Origin: Mycolicibacterium sphagni
Lineage (GTDB): Bacteria; Actinomycetota; Actinomycetes; Mycobacteriales; Mycobacteriaceae
Assembly (NCBI RefSeq): GCF_002250655.1
Contig: NZ_NOZR01000007.1
Location: 124,001 to 188,000 of the forward strand
Direction: 5' to 3'
Length of the DNA stretch: 64,000 nt
Shown here: piece after piece, positions 54,503-63,151 of the stretch
How the letters are laid out: each line of letters begins with the position of its first letter
How positions within the stretch are numbered: position 1 is the first letter of the stretch
Made by a program: the position numbers and the translations under genes
Notes under the pieces: model-generated
What the model was told of the DNA's origin: nothing
The model's input: only the letters and a program-made list of their open reading frames with translations
Database searches by the model: none

Positions 54503-56119
54503 TCACCGACGGTTTTGCAGAATGGCTTCGATATTGCGTTCGGCGAGTGCGGTGATCGACAGGAACGGATTGCAGCCCAGGTAACCGGGGAGCAGTGACG
54601 CGTCATTGACGTACAGCTTGTCGTAGTGCCTGACTCTTCCGTACAGGTCGGTCGCGATCCCGCGGACACAGCCACCCATCGGGTGAACGGTGTTGGGGGC
54701 AAACACGTTCCCGTTGAACAGGTCGTCCCGGTAGCCCACCCCATTGGTGCGGGTGATCTTGTCGAAGACCGCTCCGGCCCGTTGGATTAGATGATCGGTG
54801 TAGTGCTGAGGCCAGTCGATGTCGACGGAGTCCGCACTGGGGTCATAGCTGATCTCGGCCCGGTCCGCGGTCTTGACCATGACGTAGTAGCCCAGCGCGT
54901 GGGTCTCGACGGGAAGCGGGATAGCGAAGATGCTCGCATAGACGGGGTTGTCCGGGTCGTCCCGGCCGTCGACGTTGATCAGGCCCATCAGAGACTGGTC
55001 GGTGCCGGCCGGGTCCTCGTCCTTGAGCATGTGTCCGACCATGATGTCACCGTTGTTGCCGTATCCCCGGCCGACGTCCTCACTTAAGTCGGGCAGCGCG
55101 CCCGTCTCCCTGGCCCGCAACAGCAGTTTGGTCGTACCCAGCACCCCGGCAGCGAGATAGAGCTGATCGCAACCGATCTCGTCGCGGTGCAGTTCTTTTC
55201 CCCACCGGTCGATCTCACGGGTGGAGACGACCCACTCTCCTGACGGTTCGCGGCGGATGTCGGTCACCTCGGTGAGCGCCTTGAGGGTGACTCTGCCAGT
55301 GGCCAGCGCCGTCCTGAGGTATGTCTGATCGACGCTGCCCACCCGTCCGTAGTTGTTGCCGTACTGCTGCTCGAAGTTGAGCGCCGAACGCGGAACCTCG
55401 CCCGCCTCCTCCCGCCGGAGATAGTCGAACGAATAGGCGCTGCCGTTGTAGTCCACGCCGTAACCGGCCGCGGCGGCATACTGGCGCCCAACCCGGGCGA
55501 ACTGCATGCACGGCGTCTGCTCGAACCATCCCATGTCGCGGTAGCTGATCTGAAGCATGGTCCTGGCGCGTCCGATGTACGTGCCGAGGAACTCAGTCGG
55601 GTCGATGTCCGGGAAGGCCTCGCGCACCTGCTTGGGCGTCGGCACGGCTGCGATGGCGGCGTTGATCATCGATCCACCGCCCACGCAGGCTCCGCGAAAT
55701 ACGGTGTGGGCGCCGAAGTCGGTCTTTTCGCAAATTCCCGCTTGAACCGGTTCCGGGGAGGCGACGTGCTCGGCGACCGCCTCGATGGAGACGCCCTGGA
55801 ACGACGGCACCAGACTGGGCGCGACAGCGCTGAACCAGCCGGCTCGGGTGTCGGGAGGCAGCATCCGGGTGAACCGCTTGCCGTCGTAGTCTGGGGTATC
55901 CCAGAGTCTGCCGCGCTCCAGGATCAACGTGTCCACCCCGGCCTGGCCGAGGCGCAGAGCCGACACACCCCCGCCATAACCGCTGCCGATGACGATGGCC
56001 GAGTAGTGCGACCGGTGGGCGGGCCGCCGATCCATAGTGAGCTGTGCCAGCGCGGCGGCGCCGGCGCCGCCGCCGATCGCCATGACACCCAGGAAATGCC
56101 TTCGGGAAATGGCCGTCAT
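54503..56119 (-). CDS. Tat-exported GMC-type oxidase (cholesterol oxidase-like)
   Basis: 538 aa. The twin-arginine signal SRRHFLGVMAIGGGAGAAALA lies at residues 5-25. FAD motif VIGSGYGGGVSALRLGQAG, ACVGGGSMINAAI, and the C-terminal MGGCVRG and GCNPFLSITALAERN (Asn/His region) match type I cholesterol oxidases of the GMC family. Substrate could be a sterol or another lipid or sugar alcohol; a sterol is not certain. ATG 56119. Convergent with the flippase gene. Confidence 0.8.
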   Translation of the reverse strand: MTAISRRHFLGVMAIGGGAGAAALAQLTMDRRPAHRSHYSAIVIGSGYGGGVSALRLGQAGVDTLILERGRLWDTPDYDGKRFTRMLPPDTRAGWFSAVAPSLVPSFQGVSIEAVAEHVASPEPVQAGICEKTDFGAHTVFRGACVGGGSMINAAIAAVPTPKQVREAFPDIDPTEFLGTYIGRARTMLQISYRDMGWFEQTPCMQFARVGRQYAAAAGYGVDYNGSAYSFDYLRREEAGEVPRSALNFEQQYGNNYGRVGSVDQTYLRTALATGRVTLKALTEVTDIRREPSGEWVVSTREIDRWGKELHRDEIGCDQLYLAAGVLGTTKLLLRARETGALPDLSEDVGRGYGNNGDIMVGHMLKDEDPAGTDQSLMGLINVDGRDDPDNPVYASIFAIPLPVETHALGYYVMVKTADRAEISYDPSADSVDIDWPQHYTDHLIQRAGAVFDKITRTNGVGYRDDLFNGNVFAPNTVHPMGGCVRGIATDLYGRVRHYDKLYVNDASLLPGYLGCNPFLSITALAERNIEAILQNRR

Positions 56120-56533
56120 GGTGCTCGCCTGGCGCGCGCAACTCTCCCCAGCGCCGTTTCTGGCGGAGTTGGGAGTTCCACGCGTCTCCTTACGTCGACC
56201 GCCCAGCCCCCGCCGACTCGGCGGCACCAGCGGGGGGCAGACGGGGCTTTAGGACCGTTGCTCATCGTATGAAAGCAAATTGCATCCGTCTAATGCTGGC
56301 GATCCGGAAGTGATGTCGAACTCATGGCGTCGGCATCCAAATCCAATAGCTCCTCGCCGCCTGGGAAACTGCAGCGGGGCTGCGCCTCTTCGGCGCTTCT
56401 TGGCTAGTTGCTGGAAATGTCGCGGTGGGAGGGACGGCGCCGTCCCGCGCATTCAGGTGATGACGGCGACACGCACGTACGGCAATGGAACTTGAGTTTG
56501 CAGTATGGGCCCTTGGCGGGTAAATAAAGAGCT
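56120..56533. other. Intergenic region between the GMC oxidase and alkB
   Basis: 414 bp with no convincing gene. Contains a hairpin GCGCC (56382-56386), N5, GGCGC (56392-56396), a perfect 16-bp palindrome at 56431-56446, and a possible SigF-like promoter GTTTG (56496-56500), N17, GGGTAA (56518-56523) just before alkB. Confidence 0.6.
56431..56446. promoter_or_regulatory. Perfect 16-bp palindrome upstream of alkB
   Basis: GGGACGGC/GCCGTCCC, 88 bp before the alkB ATG and 50 bp before the -35-like element. A candidate operator; the regulator is unknown. Confidence 0.4.
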
Positions 56534-57754
56534 ATGCCTTCAGTTGCCCCCGCCAACGGCTGGCTGAACGAGCGCAGTAGCACCGCGGCGCCGCACTGGC
56601 GCGATCCGAAGCGTCATCTCTGGCTACTAGGGACGATCGTGCCGGGACTCGTCGGTCTGTCCTGGCTGGGTGCCGATCTGACCGGCGAGGGGGCGTTCTG
56701 GTGGTGCGGCGCGCTAATCACGTTCGTGGTCATGCCGGCCATGGACCATCTGGTAGGCGCCGATTCGGACGGCCCGTCCGACGATTCCTTAGCCTGGCTG
56801 GAAGCCGACCCCTTCTATCGTTGGGCGACATACCTTTATCTGCCCTGCCAATACCTGTCGCTGGTGTTTGCCTGCTGGCTCTGGGCGGGCGGTGGCTGGC
56901 TGACGATGGGCCCGTGGGACAAGGTCGGCCTGATGATCACGGTCGGATTCGTCGGGGGCTGCGCCATCAACGTTGCCCACCAACTCGGCCACACTCGAGC
57001 GGGCTCTGAACGGCGACTCGCCAAGATCGCTCTTGCCCAGAGCTGCTACGGGCACTTCTTCGTGGAGCACAACCGCGGTCACCATGTCCGCGTCGCCACG
57101 CCGGAAGACCCGGCAAGCTCACGTCTCGGGGAGAGTCTTTATGCGTTCATTCCGCGGTCGGTCGTGGGCAGCGCCGTCTCGGCGTGGCGTATCGAGGCGC
57201 GACGGTTGGCTCGCCGAGGCCGCTCTCGGTGGACGCTGCGCAATGGCGTGCTCAACGCATGGGTGATGAGCGCCGCGCTCTTCTCGGGTCTCGTGCTCTG
57301 GTTCGGAGCGGCGGTGCTTCCTTGGTTGTTGGGGCAGGCGATTGTGGGTGTGTGTCTGCTGGAGACGGTGAACTACATGGAGCATTACGGGCTGCGAAGG
57401 CAAAAGCTGCCCAACGGCCGTTACGAACAGGTACGGCCCGAGCACAGTTGGAACAGCGACACAATGGTCGCCAATGTCTTCCTCTTTCACCTACAGCGAC
57501 ATTCCGACCATCACGCCAACCCGTTGCGGCCCTACCAAGCGCTGCGCCATCGCGCGGAGGCGCCTCAGCTGCCTGCGGGTTACGGCAGCATGATGCTCAT
57601 CGCTCTGATCCCGCCGTTGTGGCGGCGGATCATGGATTATCGCGTGCTAAGACATTACGGCGGCGACATCCGCTTGGCGGGGCTGAGCCGGCGCGCAGAG
57701 GCCGCTTACACCAAGCGAGGTCCGGCGATCACCACGTCGGCAGGCTGGCAATAG
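56534..57754 (+). CDS. alkB: Alkane 1-monooxygenase (AlkB-type, non-heme di-iron)
   Basis: 406 aa; hydroxylates terminal carbons of alkanes or alkyl chains. The di-iron histidine boxes are intact: HQLGH (H149, H153), EHNRGHHVRVATPEDPAS (H179, H183, H184), NYMEHYGL and LQRHSDHH. About six membrane helices lie between. No rubredoxin gene follows, although AlkB usually takes electrons from one. Set beside a glycan island and a GMC oxidase, it may act on lipid chains rather than free alkanes; that is inference. Confidence 0.9.
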   Translation: MPSVAPANGWLNERSSTAAPHWRDPKRHLWLLGTIVPGLVGLSWLGADLTGEGAFWWCGALITFVVMPAMDHLVGADSDGPSDDSLAWLEADPFYRWATYLYLPCQYLSLVFACWLWAGGGWLTMGPWDKVGLMITVGFVGGCAINVAHQLGHTRAGSERRLAKIALAQSCYGHFFVEHNRGHHVRVATPEDPASSRLGESLYAFIPRSVVGSAVSAWRIEARRLARRGRSRWTLRNGVLNAWVMSAALFSGLVLWFGAAVLPWLLGQAIVGVCLLETVNYMEHYGLRRQKLPNGRYEQVRPEHSWNSDTMVANVFLFHLQRHSDHHANPLRPYQALRHRAEAPQLPAGYGSMMLIALIPPLWRRIMDYRVLRHYGGDIRLAGLSRRAEAAYTKRGPAITTSAGWQ

Positions 57755-57825
57755 GCCGTCGCGCGAGGATGTTTGGGGCTTTCCGTGTGGGACGGGCACT
57801 TTCGGGTCTTTACACAATCCGAGCT

Positions 57826-58599
57826 CTAGAGGGAGTATTGGCGAACCCAATCGACCGCCATATTGGCGCCACCGCCGAGGTCATCGCCGAAATTGTCCAG
57901 TTGGATGCACAGATGCATCGGTCCAGGCGGTAGATGTGCGGGGTCGGTGGTCTCCCACCACTGAACGCCATCGACGAACATTGCGATCCGCTCGGGTGTC
58001 CACTCGACCGCCCAGCTATGCCACTGGGTTGAATCCACATTCACCAAACCCGATTCGCGCTCGTCGTCCGGGCCGTAGTGCAGCCAGCCTTCGACCGATT
58101 GCCGGGTCGGATCGGCGATCTCCATGAAGTCGACTTCGCCACCGACGGGCCAATTCTCTGCGTCTGGCCACAGCAGCAGGAGCGCGTGATATCCCGGACC
58201 CGACGGCGAAGACTTCACACACGCCTCCCACCGACCGTGCAGTTGCCCGGGTAACCAAGCCATACCGCCAGAATTCCCTTCGGCGTCTCCGGTGATGTTC
58301 AGCTTTCCGTCGGCCACCGACACCGCAGCCGGCGTGCGACGACCGTTGTCATTGTGGCCGGGCCCGTCGTAAATCGACCACTCACCCAGTGTCGCAGGGT
58401 CAGCGAATGAGTCGGTGCGACTGGGTTCGCCCCAACCATAGGCGGCCGCAGCGGTGTGGGGGCACCCGCCGTTGCCGGTATCGGCATCGGCGATCGAGTG
58501 CAGGTGAGCGGCTGATGCGACGGTCAACCCCAACGTCACTGACGTAGCACCGATCAACGAAATCGCAACGCGGCAGGCGCGTGATATTCGGACGGGCAT
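57826..58599 (-). CDS. Secreted GH16-family glycoside hydrolase
   Basis: 257 aa with a Sec signal peptide (VAISLIGATSVTLGLTVASAAH, cleavage near residue 30). Catalytic motif EVDFME (E155, D157, E160) in GGEVDFMEIAD; substrate-cleft segments LLLLWPDAENWP and WHSWAVEWTPERIAMFVDG. GH16 enzymes cleave or transfer beta-1,3- or mixed-linked glucans and galactans. Divergent from a second, larger GH16 gene 615 bp away. Confidence 0.88.
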   Translation of the reverse strand: MPVRISRACRVAISLIGATSVTLGLTVASAAHLHSIADADTGNGGCPHTAAAAYGWGEPSRTDSFADPATLGEWSIYDGPGHNDNGRRTPAAVSVADGKLNITGDAEGNSGGMAWLPGQLHGRWEACVKSSPSGPGYHALLLLWPDAENWPVGGEVDFMEIADPTRQSVEGWLHYGPDDERESGLVNVDSTQWHSWAVEWTPERIAMFVDGVQWWETTDPAHLPPGPMHLCIQLDNFGDDLGGGANMAVDWVRQYSL

Positions 58600-59214
58600 G
58601 TGCTTCCTTGGTCACTCGAATCCGCGATATCGACCAAGGTCTGGAAACACCGGTCGCGGCGGCGAATACAGCCAGTCTACCGAACGCTCGCCTGATCCAG
58701 TCGGGCTACTGCGCGGGCTTCCCGCCTCGCCGCAGGCTGACCATCCATCGCTGCACGAAGCCCGTTGGGACTTCTCGGCGGTAGCGGTCGCATCCGCACA
58801 GGCCACAGTCCGTCCCGCGTCGGTAATGGTCATGCGCCGGACGGTCGTGCCCACATCTGCAGTTCCGGTGTTGCATACAACTCGAACCATACTCGGCCAC
58901 CGGAATCAGTACCCCAATCCGTTCCTCGGGACCGGCCGTATCTCGCGGCGACGTGACGGCTGAATTCGACCTCATATTCCGGTCCCTTGTTTGTACCGAG
59001 CTCGTTCGCAGTGCAATCACGGAGAGAACTGCCCTGCTGTCTTCATACGGATGCGGTGCACATATCGTGCGGCTTCGGACCGGCCGTGTAACCCACCACG
59101 AATGAGTTGTTACCAAAGTGATAAGTGAGCACTGTGTGAAGAATGGTGTTGCTGAGAATATTGTGACTTTGCCTGCCCTCGAGTTGAAGGTGCCTTATAT
59201 CGCGATGGAGCCAC
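58600..59214. other. Intergenic region between the two GH16 genes
   Basis: 615 bp. Apart from the small Cys/His-rich frame at 58706-58876, I see no gene. The stretch next to 59215 (59100-59200) is A/T-rich and likely contains the promoter of the larger GH16 gene; GGAG lies 6 nt before its ATG. Confidence 0.5.
58706..58876 (-). CDS. Small Cys/His-rich, zinc-binding-like protein
   Basis: 56 aa. Core RCGHDRPAHDHYRRGTDCGLCGCDRYR: four to five Cys and three His in the pattern of a small treble-clef or zinc knuckle, like small proteins I recall from other mycobacteria. ATG 58876 is used; GTG 58900 and ATG 58975 in the same frame would give longer forms. Nothing else is known about it. Confidence 0.5.
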   Translation of the reverse strand: MQHRNCRCGHDRPAHDHYRRGTDCGLCGCDRYRREVPTGFVQRWMVSLRRGGKPAQ

Positions 59215-60444
59215 ATGTTCCGGTCCTGCTCGGCAATTGTCTCGGCAGTCGCAGTCGCGTGGGGTGGGGTTCTGGTCGTGGTGGCACCGCCGGCCCGAGC
59301 TGCTGCCGTTACCGCCATCGATGCGGAGTCGATGTCCGTCACGGCAGGTAAGGGGACCACGGTCTACTCCGACGCGACGGCATCGGGAGGCAAAGCTATC
59401 GCCCTGACCGGTGCGGTGACCATCGCCACCACGCTGACCATTCCGGATTCGGTCCGGGTGGTGGTTCGGGCCAAGGCGCAGCAGTGTTTTGGCGCCCCGA
59501 TAGGAAGGGTGTCGGTCGATGGGGTCAACGTCGGCACGAGCTCGGTCACAGCGTCCGTGTGGACCGATTACACCGCTACCGCGCCGATCGCGGCGGGCTC
59601 CCACACGATCGGAGTCTCGCTCACCAACCCGTTGTGGCTCGGCTGCTCACGAGTGCTCTACGTCGACACCGTCAGCATCGTGGCGGCCTCGGCGAGCACC
59701 AGCCCCGACATTCTGACCACCGCGCCGGTGGCGAATCTTCCTGGCTGGACGCACATCTTCGCCGACGACTTCACCCTCGACGCCGCGCTGGGTAGTTGGG
59801 CCAACCCGTCGGACCCGAACAAAGTCGTCTATGTGGGCGCAAACGGTCAGCAGTGGCTCACTTATCCGCAGACCTACACCGACACCTATCAACACCGTCC
59901 GTATCGTGCCGATCAGGTGCTCAGTGTGTCCAACGGCGTTTTGGACTTCTATCTGCACAACGTCAACGGCCAGCCGGCCGGCGCCAACCCGTCGCCAGTC
60001 CTGCCCAACGGCACCCAATATCAGACGTATGGCCGCTACTCGGCTCGACTGAAAGTCGACACCCCGACGCTGAGCGAATACCACATTGCATTCCTGCTAT
60101 GGCCCCAATCCGAGCTGTGGCCCAACGATGGTGAAGAGGACTTCCCGGAAGGAGCACTGTCGTCCACATCGAACGCTTATGCCCACTACGCTCGGGCGGC
60201 GGGCGGCCAGGACGGCGTCAATACCGGCGTGGCATTCACCGGCTGGCACGTCTACACCGTCGAATGGCTACCGGGCCACGTCCGGTTCTACCTCGATGAC
60301 GTCCTCGTGCTCGACAGCACCAAGTACGTCCCGAGCAAGCCGATGCGCTGGCAACTGCAAGTCGAAACCGACGGGAACGGGACCGACAGCGGACATCTGC
60401 AGGTCGACTGGGTTTCGATCTGGTCCTATGCGGGTGCTTCGTGA
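59215..60444 (+). CDS. Secreted GH16-family hydrolase with N-terminal carbohydrate-binding-like domain
   Basis: 409 aa. Signal peptide (SAIVSAVAVAWGGVLVVVAPPARA, cleavage near residue 30). Residues ~31-157 form a beta-rich domain with two Cys, like calcium-type carbohydrate-binding modules (SVRVVVRAKAQQCFGAPIG, then WTDYTATAPIAAGSHTIGV). The GH16 catalytic part follows, with EEDFPE (E307, D309, E312) fitting ExDxxE, and WHVYTVEWLPGHVRFYLDD. It would act on a cell-surface or environmental glycan. Confidence 0.85.
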   Translation: MFRSCSAIVSAVAVAWGGVLVVVAPPARAAAVTAIDAESMSVTAGKGTTVYSDATASGGKAIALTGAVTIATTLTIPDSVRVVVRAKAQQCFGAPIGRVSVDGVNVGTSSVTASVWTDYTATAPIAAGSHTIGVSLTNPLWLGCSRVLYVDTVSIVAASASTSPDILTTAPVANLPGWTHIFADDFTLDAALGSWANPSDPNKVVYVGANGQQWLTYPQTYTDTYQHRPYRADQVLSVSNGVLDFYLHNVNGQPAGANPSPVLPNGTQYQTYGRYSARLKVDTPTLSEYHIAFLLWPQSELWPNDGEEDFPEGALSSTSNAYAHYARAAGGQDGVNTGVAFTGWHVYTVEWLPGHVRFYLDDVLVLDSTKYVPSKPMRWQLQVETDGNGTDSGHLQVDWVSIWSYAGAS

Positions 60445-60483
60445 TGTCAGAACCCGTAACAGCTAATCGGTAGGCTGAACCCA

Positions 60484-62760
60484 GTGTTACTTCGCCTCGA
60501 AAGTTCCCCGGCGCCGCCGGGGGGATCGAGGGCGCGTGCGGCAAGGCAACTTCTTGCCAGCCGGGAACTACCGGTCTGGGCGCCGCTCGTCATCGCCGCG
60601 TCGGTTTTGGTGATTTTCGCCTCGTACACGGTCACCGTGCTCTCGGCCTTCGGCGCCGCGGGCGTGTTGCCCCCGGCGGTCCGTGCGGTCGTCGGCGTGC
60701 TCGCGGTGCTGACAATGCCCGGTCTTCCCATCGCCGCGCTGCTGCGTATGCCGACCAACGGAGTCTTCACAAGTGTTGCGGTCTCGGTGTCGCTGGCTGT
60801 CAATGTGCTTCTGGCCCAATTGAATTATGCGGGATCTCTGCACCAGCCGTATCTGGTGCAGTACACCGTGCTGGCGGCCGGCGGCGTGGCGACTGGCGTC
60901 CTCACGCTTCGATGGCATCGCGAAAACCAGGAACTCAGCCGCGCGCCGAACGCGGCCGAGGCCCGCCTCTCGGCGATGCTGCGCTGGATGCGACGCTCCG
61001 TGGCGTCAACCGGCAATCGCGGGATCAGCGTGAGCCTGCTCCTCGTGGTGGTACTTCTGTTCTTCTCCGCGGTCCACCGGCTCAACGTGGAAACGGCGGG
61101 CAGCCTCGGGCTCATCGGCGCACTTGGACTGGACTACTTCGCCGGCATGGCGCTGCTGTGTGTGCTGCTGGTGATCGAGTACCGGCGTGCCGCCCTGGAC
61201 CGCCCGGTGATAGCGGCCTCCAATGTCGTACTGATCACCTACATCACCATGCCAGTCGCGTGGTCGATGGGCACGGCGCCGTTCGTGACGGCCTATGTGC
61301 ATCGCATGATCACGAACTGGATGGTGCAACTGGGCGGTCTGCCCCCGCCCGTCGACGCCAGGATAAGTTGGGCGGGGTTCTTCTCGGCAGGAGCCAACCT
61401 TGTTACCACCACTGGGCTGGACGATTCCGGGATTCTGCTCGTCAGCGCGTCGTTGGTGATGGGCGTATGCCTGATGTTTCCGGTCCACGCGGTCGGTTTG
61501 GCCATTACCGGGAGCCGGCGAATCGCCTGGTTGGGCGTGACGATGCTGATCCTGTTCAACTGGTACCAGCAGGATTACTTCGCACCGCAGGCCGTTGCGA
61601 TGCAGTTCTACGCCACGATCCTCGCGGTGTTGTTCTGGCAGCTGCGGACTTCCAACGTTCCACGGATTCCCGGTGACCGGTTCAAGCGCCTGACGACCGC
61701 GTGGATGCGGGTGCCAGGCCGGGTGCCGGGGTGCGACGGGTCCTCGACTCTGGCGATGGAACTGGTGCTGGTGGTGATCCTGGCCGCCATGGTCGTGGAA
61801 CACCAGCTGACACCACTGGCCTCGATCGGCGCGCTGCTGATCTTCTCGATCTGCGGGGTGACTCGCTACAACCTGCTGTGGCTAGTTGCGACCGTCCTGT
61901 TCATCGCGTGGTTCTGCTACGGGGCTTACCCCTACTGGCAGGGCCACCTCGGCCAGGTTATCGCCGACATCGGTGGCGTCGATCAGAATCTGAATTCCAG
62001 TGTGTCGGAAAAGATTACGGGCGATCCCGTCTATAGCCGTATGCAATTGCTCCGCATTGTCGCTGCCTTGGTGCTGATGGGTATGGCAGGTATAGGTTGG
62101 CTCCGATTACGCCGGATGCGGGGGAGCAGGCCTGTGCTGGCGGCCGCCGTCGCGCTGGCTCCGTTCACCCTCGTCTTGCTGCAAAGCTACGGCGGTGAGG
62201 TGGCGATTCGGGCCTTCCTGTACGCCTCGCCGGTACTCTCACCGCTGGCGGCGCTGTCGGTCATGCCGCTCTTGCGTCCGCGCACCAGTCGAAACGCGTT
62301 GCGCCGTCTGACTGCTGCGACTTCGTGGTGCGTGTTGTTCGTCCTGGCTCTGCTGGTGACGGCCAACCGCGGCCTGAACATCTCATTTGAACGAACGACG
62401 CCGCATGAGGCGGAGATCGCCGGCCAACTGGTCGACCAACTTCGCAATTCCGGGTTGGGTTATTGGGGACAAGGCGCGCTCTACGGGGTGCCGAGAACCT
62501 TCGAATTGGAGGACCGGTGCTTTGTCTCCGCCGAGAAGCTGGCTGACTGCACAGCCAAGCCCGCAGTCGATTATTTTTCGAACACCCAACAGGATGAGAA
62601 TTTCATCCGCTACAGCCTCGGAGTCAGTCGCGCGACGGCGGACAAGGCGATCGATCTTCTTCGTACGGAGAAGGGTTATCAGACCGTTTACGACTCAGGC
62701 GGCATCGTGGTGCTCAAACGGCCCGAGGCTCCTTTTATCAGCTTGGGGCGTGACCGATGA
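60484..62760 (+). CDS. Large polytopic membrane protein, GT-C-like architecture
   Basis: 758 aa, about 14 to 16 predicted helices (first at WAPLVIAASVLVIFASYTV, residues ~32-50), with a ~130-residue soluble C-terminal tail after about residue 630 (AEIAGQLVDQLRNSGLGYWGQGALYGVP). No recognised catalytic motif was found; the layout resembles GT-C transferases or polymerases that use polyprenyl-linked sugars. GTG 60484. A small membrane gene starts inside its stop codon. Confidence 0.7.
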   Translation: MLLRLESSPAPPGGSRARAARQLLASRELPVWAPLVIAASVLVIFASYTVTVLSAFGAAGVLPPAVRAVVGVLAVLTMPGLPIAALLRMPTNGVFTSVAVSVSLAVNVLLAQLNYAGSLHQPYLVQYTVLAAGGVATGVLTLRWHRENQELSRAPNAAEARLSAMLRWMRRSVASTGNRGISVSLLLVVVLLFFSAVHRLNVETAGSLGLIGALGLDYFAGMALLCVLLVIEYRRAALDRPVIAASNVVLITYITMPVAWSMGTAPFVTAYVHRMITNWMVQLGGLPPPVDARISWAGFFSAGANLVTTTGLDDSGILLVSASLVMGVCLMFPVHAVGLAITGSRRIAWLGVTMLILFNWYQQDYFAPQAVAMQFYATILAVLFWQLRTSNVPRIPGDRFKRLTTAWMRVPGRVPGCDGSSTLAMELVLVVILAAMVVEHQLTPLASIGALLIFSICGVTRYNLLWLVATVLFIAWFCYGAYPYWQGHLGQVIADIGGVDQNLNSSVSEKITGDPVYSRMQLLRIVAALVLMGMAGIGWLRLRRMRGSRPVLAAAVALAPFTLVLLQSYGGEVAIRAFLYASPVLSPLAALSVMPLLRPRTSRNALRRLTAATSWCVLFVLALLVTANRGLNISFERTTPHEAEIAGQLVDQLRNSGLGYWGQGALYGVPRTFELEDRCFVSAEKLADCTAKPAVDYFSNTQQDENFIRYSLGVSRATADKAIDLLRTEKGYQTVYDSGGIVVLKRPEAPFISLGRDR

Positions 62761-62951
62761 TCGCCATCGCGTTGTTCGTCGCCTCAGGCTTGCTGTTCCT
62801 GCTGGCCGGCTACCGGCGTGAACGGGGGATACCCGAAGGAGGGTCTCGGCGGCCCGACCACACCACCGCGTTCCTGCGGCTGCAGGCATTGTGTACGGCT
62901 ATCGGTGCGGTCACGGTCGCGGTGGTCCATATGGTCACGTTCGTCTCGTAA
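62757..62951 (+). CDS. Small two-helix membrane protein coupled to the GT-C-like gene
   Basis: 64 aa: helix 1 MIAIALFVASGLLFLLAG, a charged loop (YRRERGIPEGGSRRPD), helix 2 LCTAIGAVTVAVVHMVTFV. Its ATG overlaps the stop of the large membrane gene (ATGA), so it is likely made in equal amounts and may be a subunit. Family not recognised. Confidence 0.65.
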   Translation: MIAIALFVASGLLFLLAGYRRERGIPEGGSRRPDHTTAFLRLQALCTAIGAVTVAVVHMVTFVS

Positions 62952-63151
62952 GTCGCGCCGGCGCGACACCCGCATTAGCTGGGTCGCGGAGTAAGAGACC
63001 GACACCGCGCGTGGCGTCGGCGTATGCGCGGTTTGTTCAGGTAACTTTTTGGTTGCAGGACGGGATCAGCGACCCGCAGTAAATGGCGTGATATGCGGCC
63101 AGGCGACGTCGCTGTGTTTGCCAGAATTGTTCGGGAAGGGGCAATCAGAAC

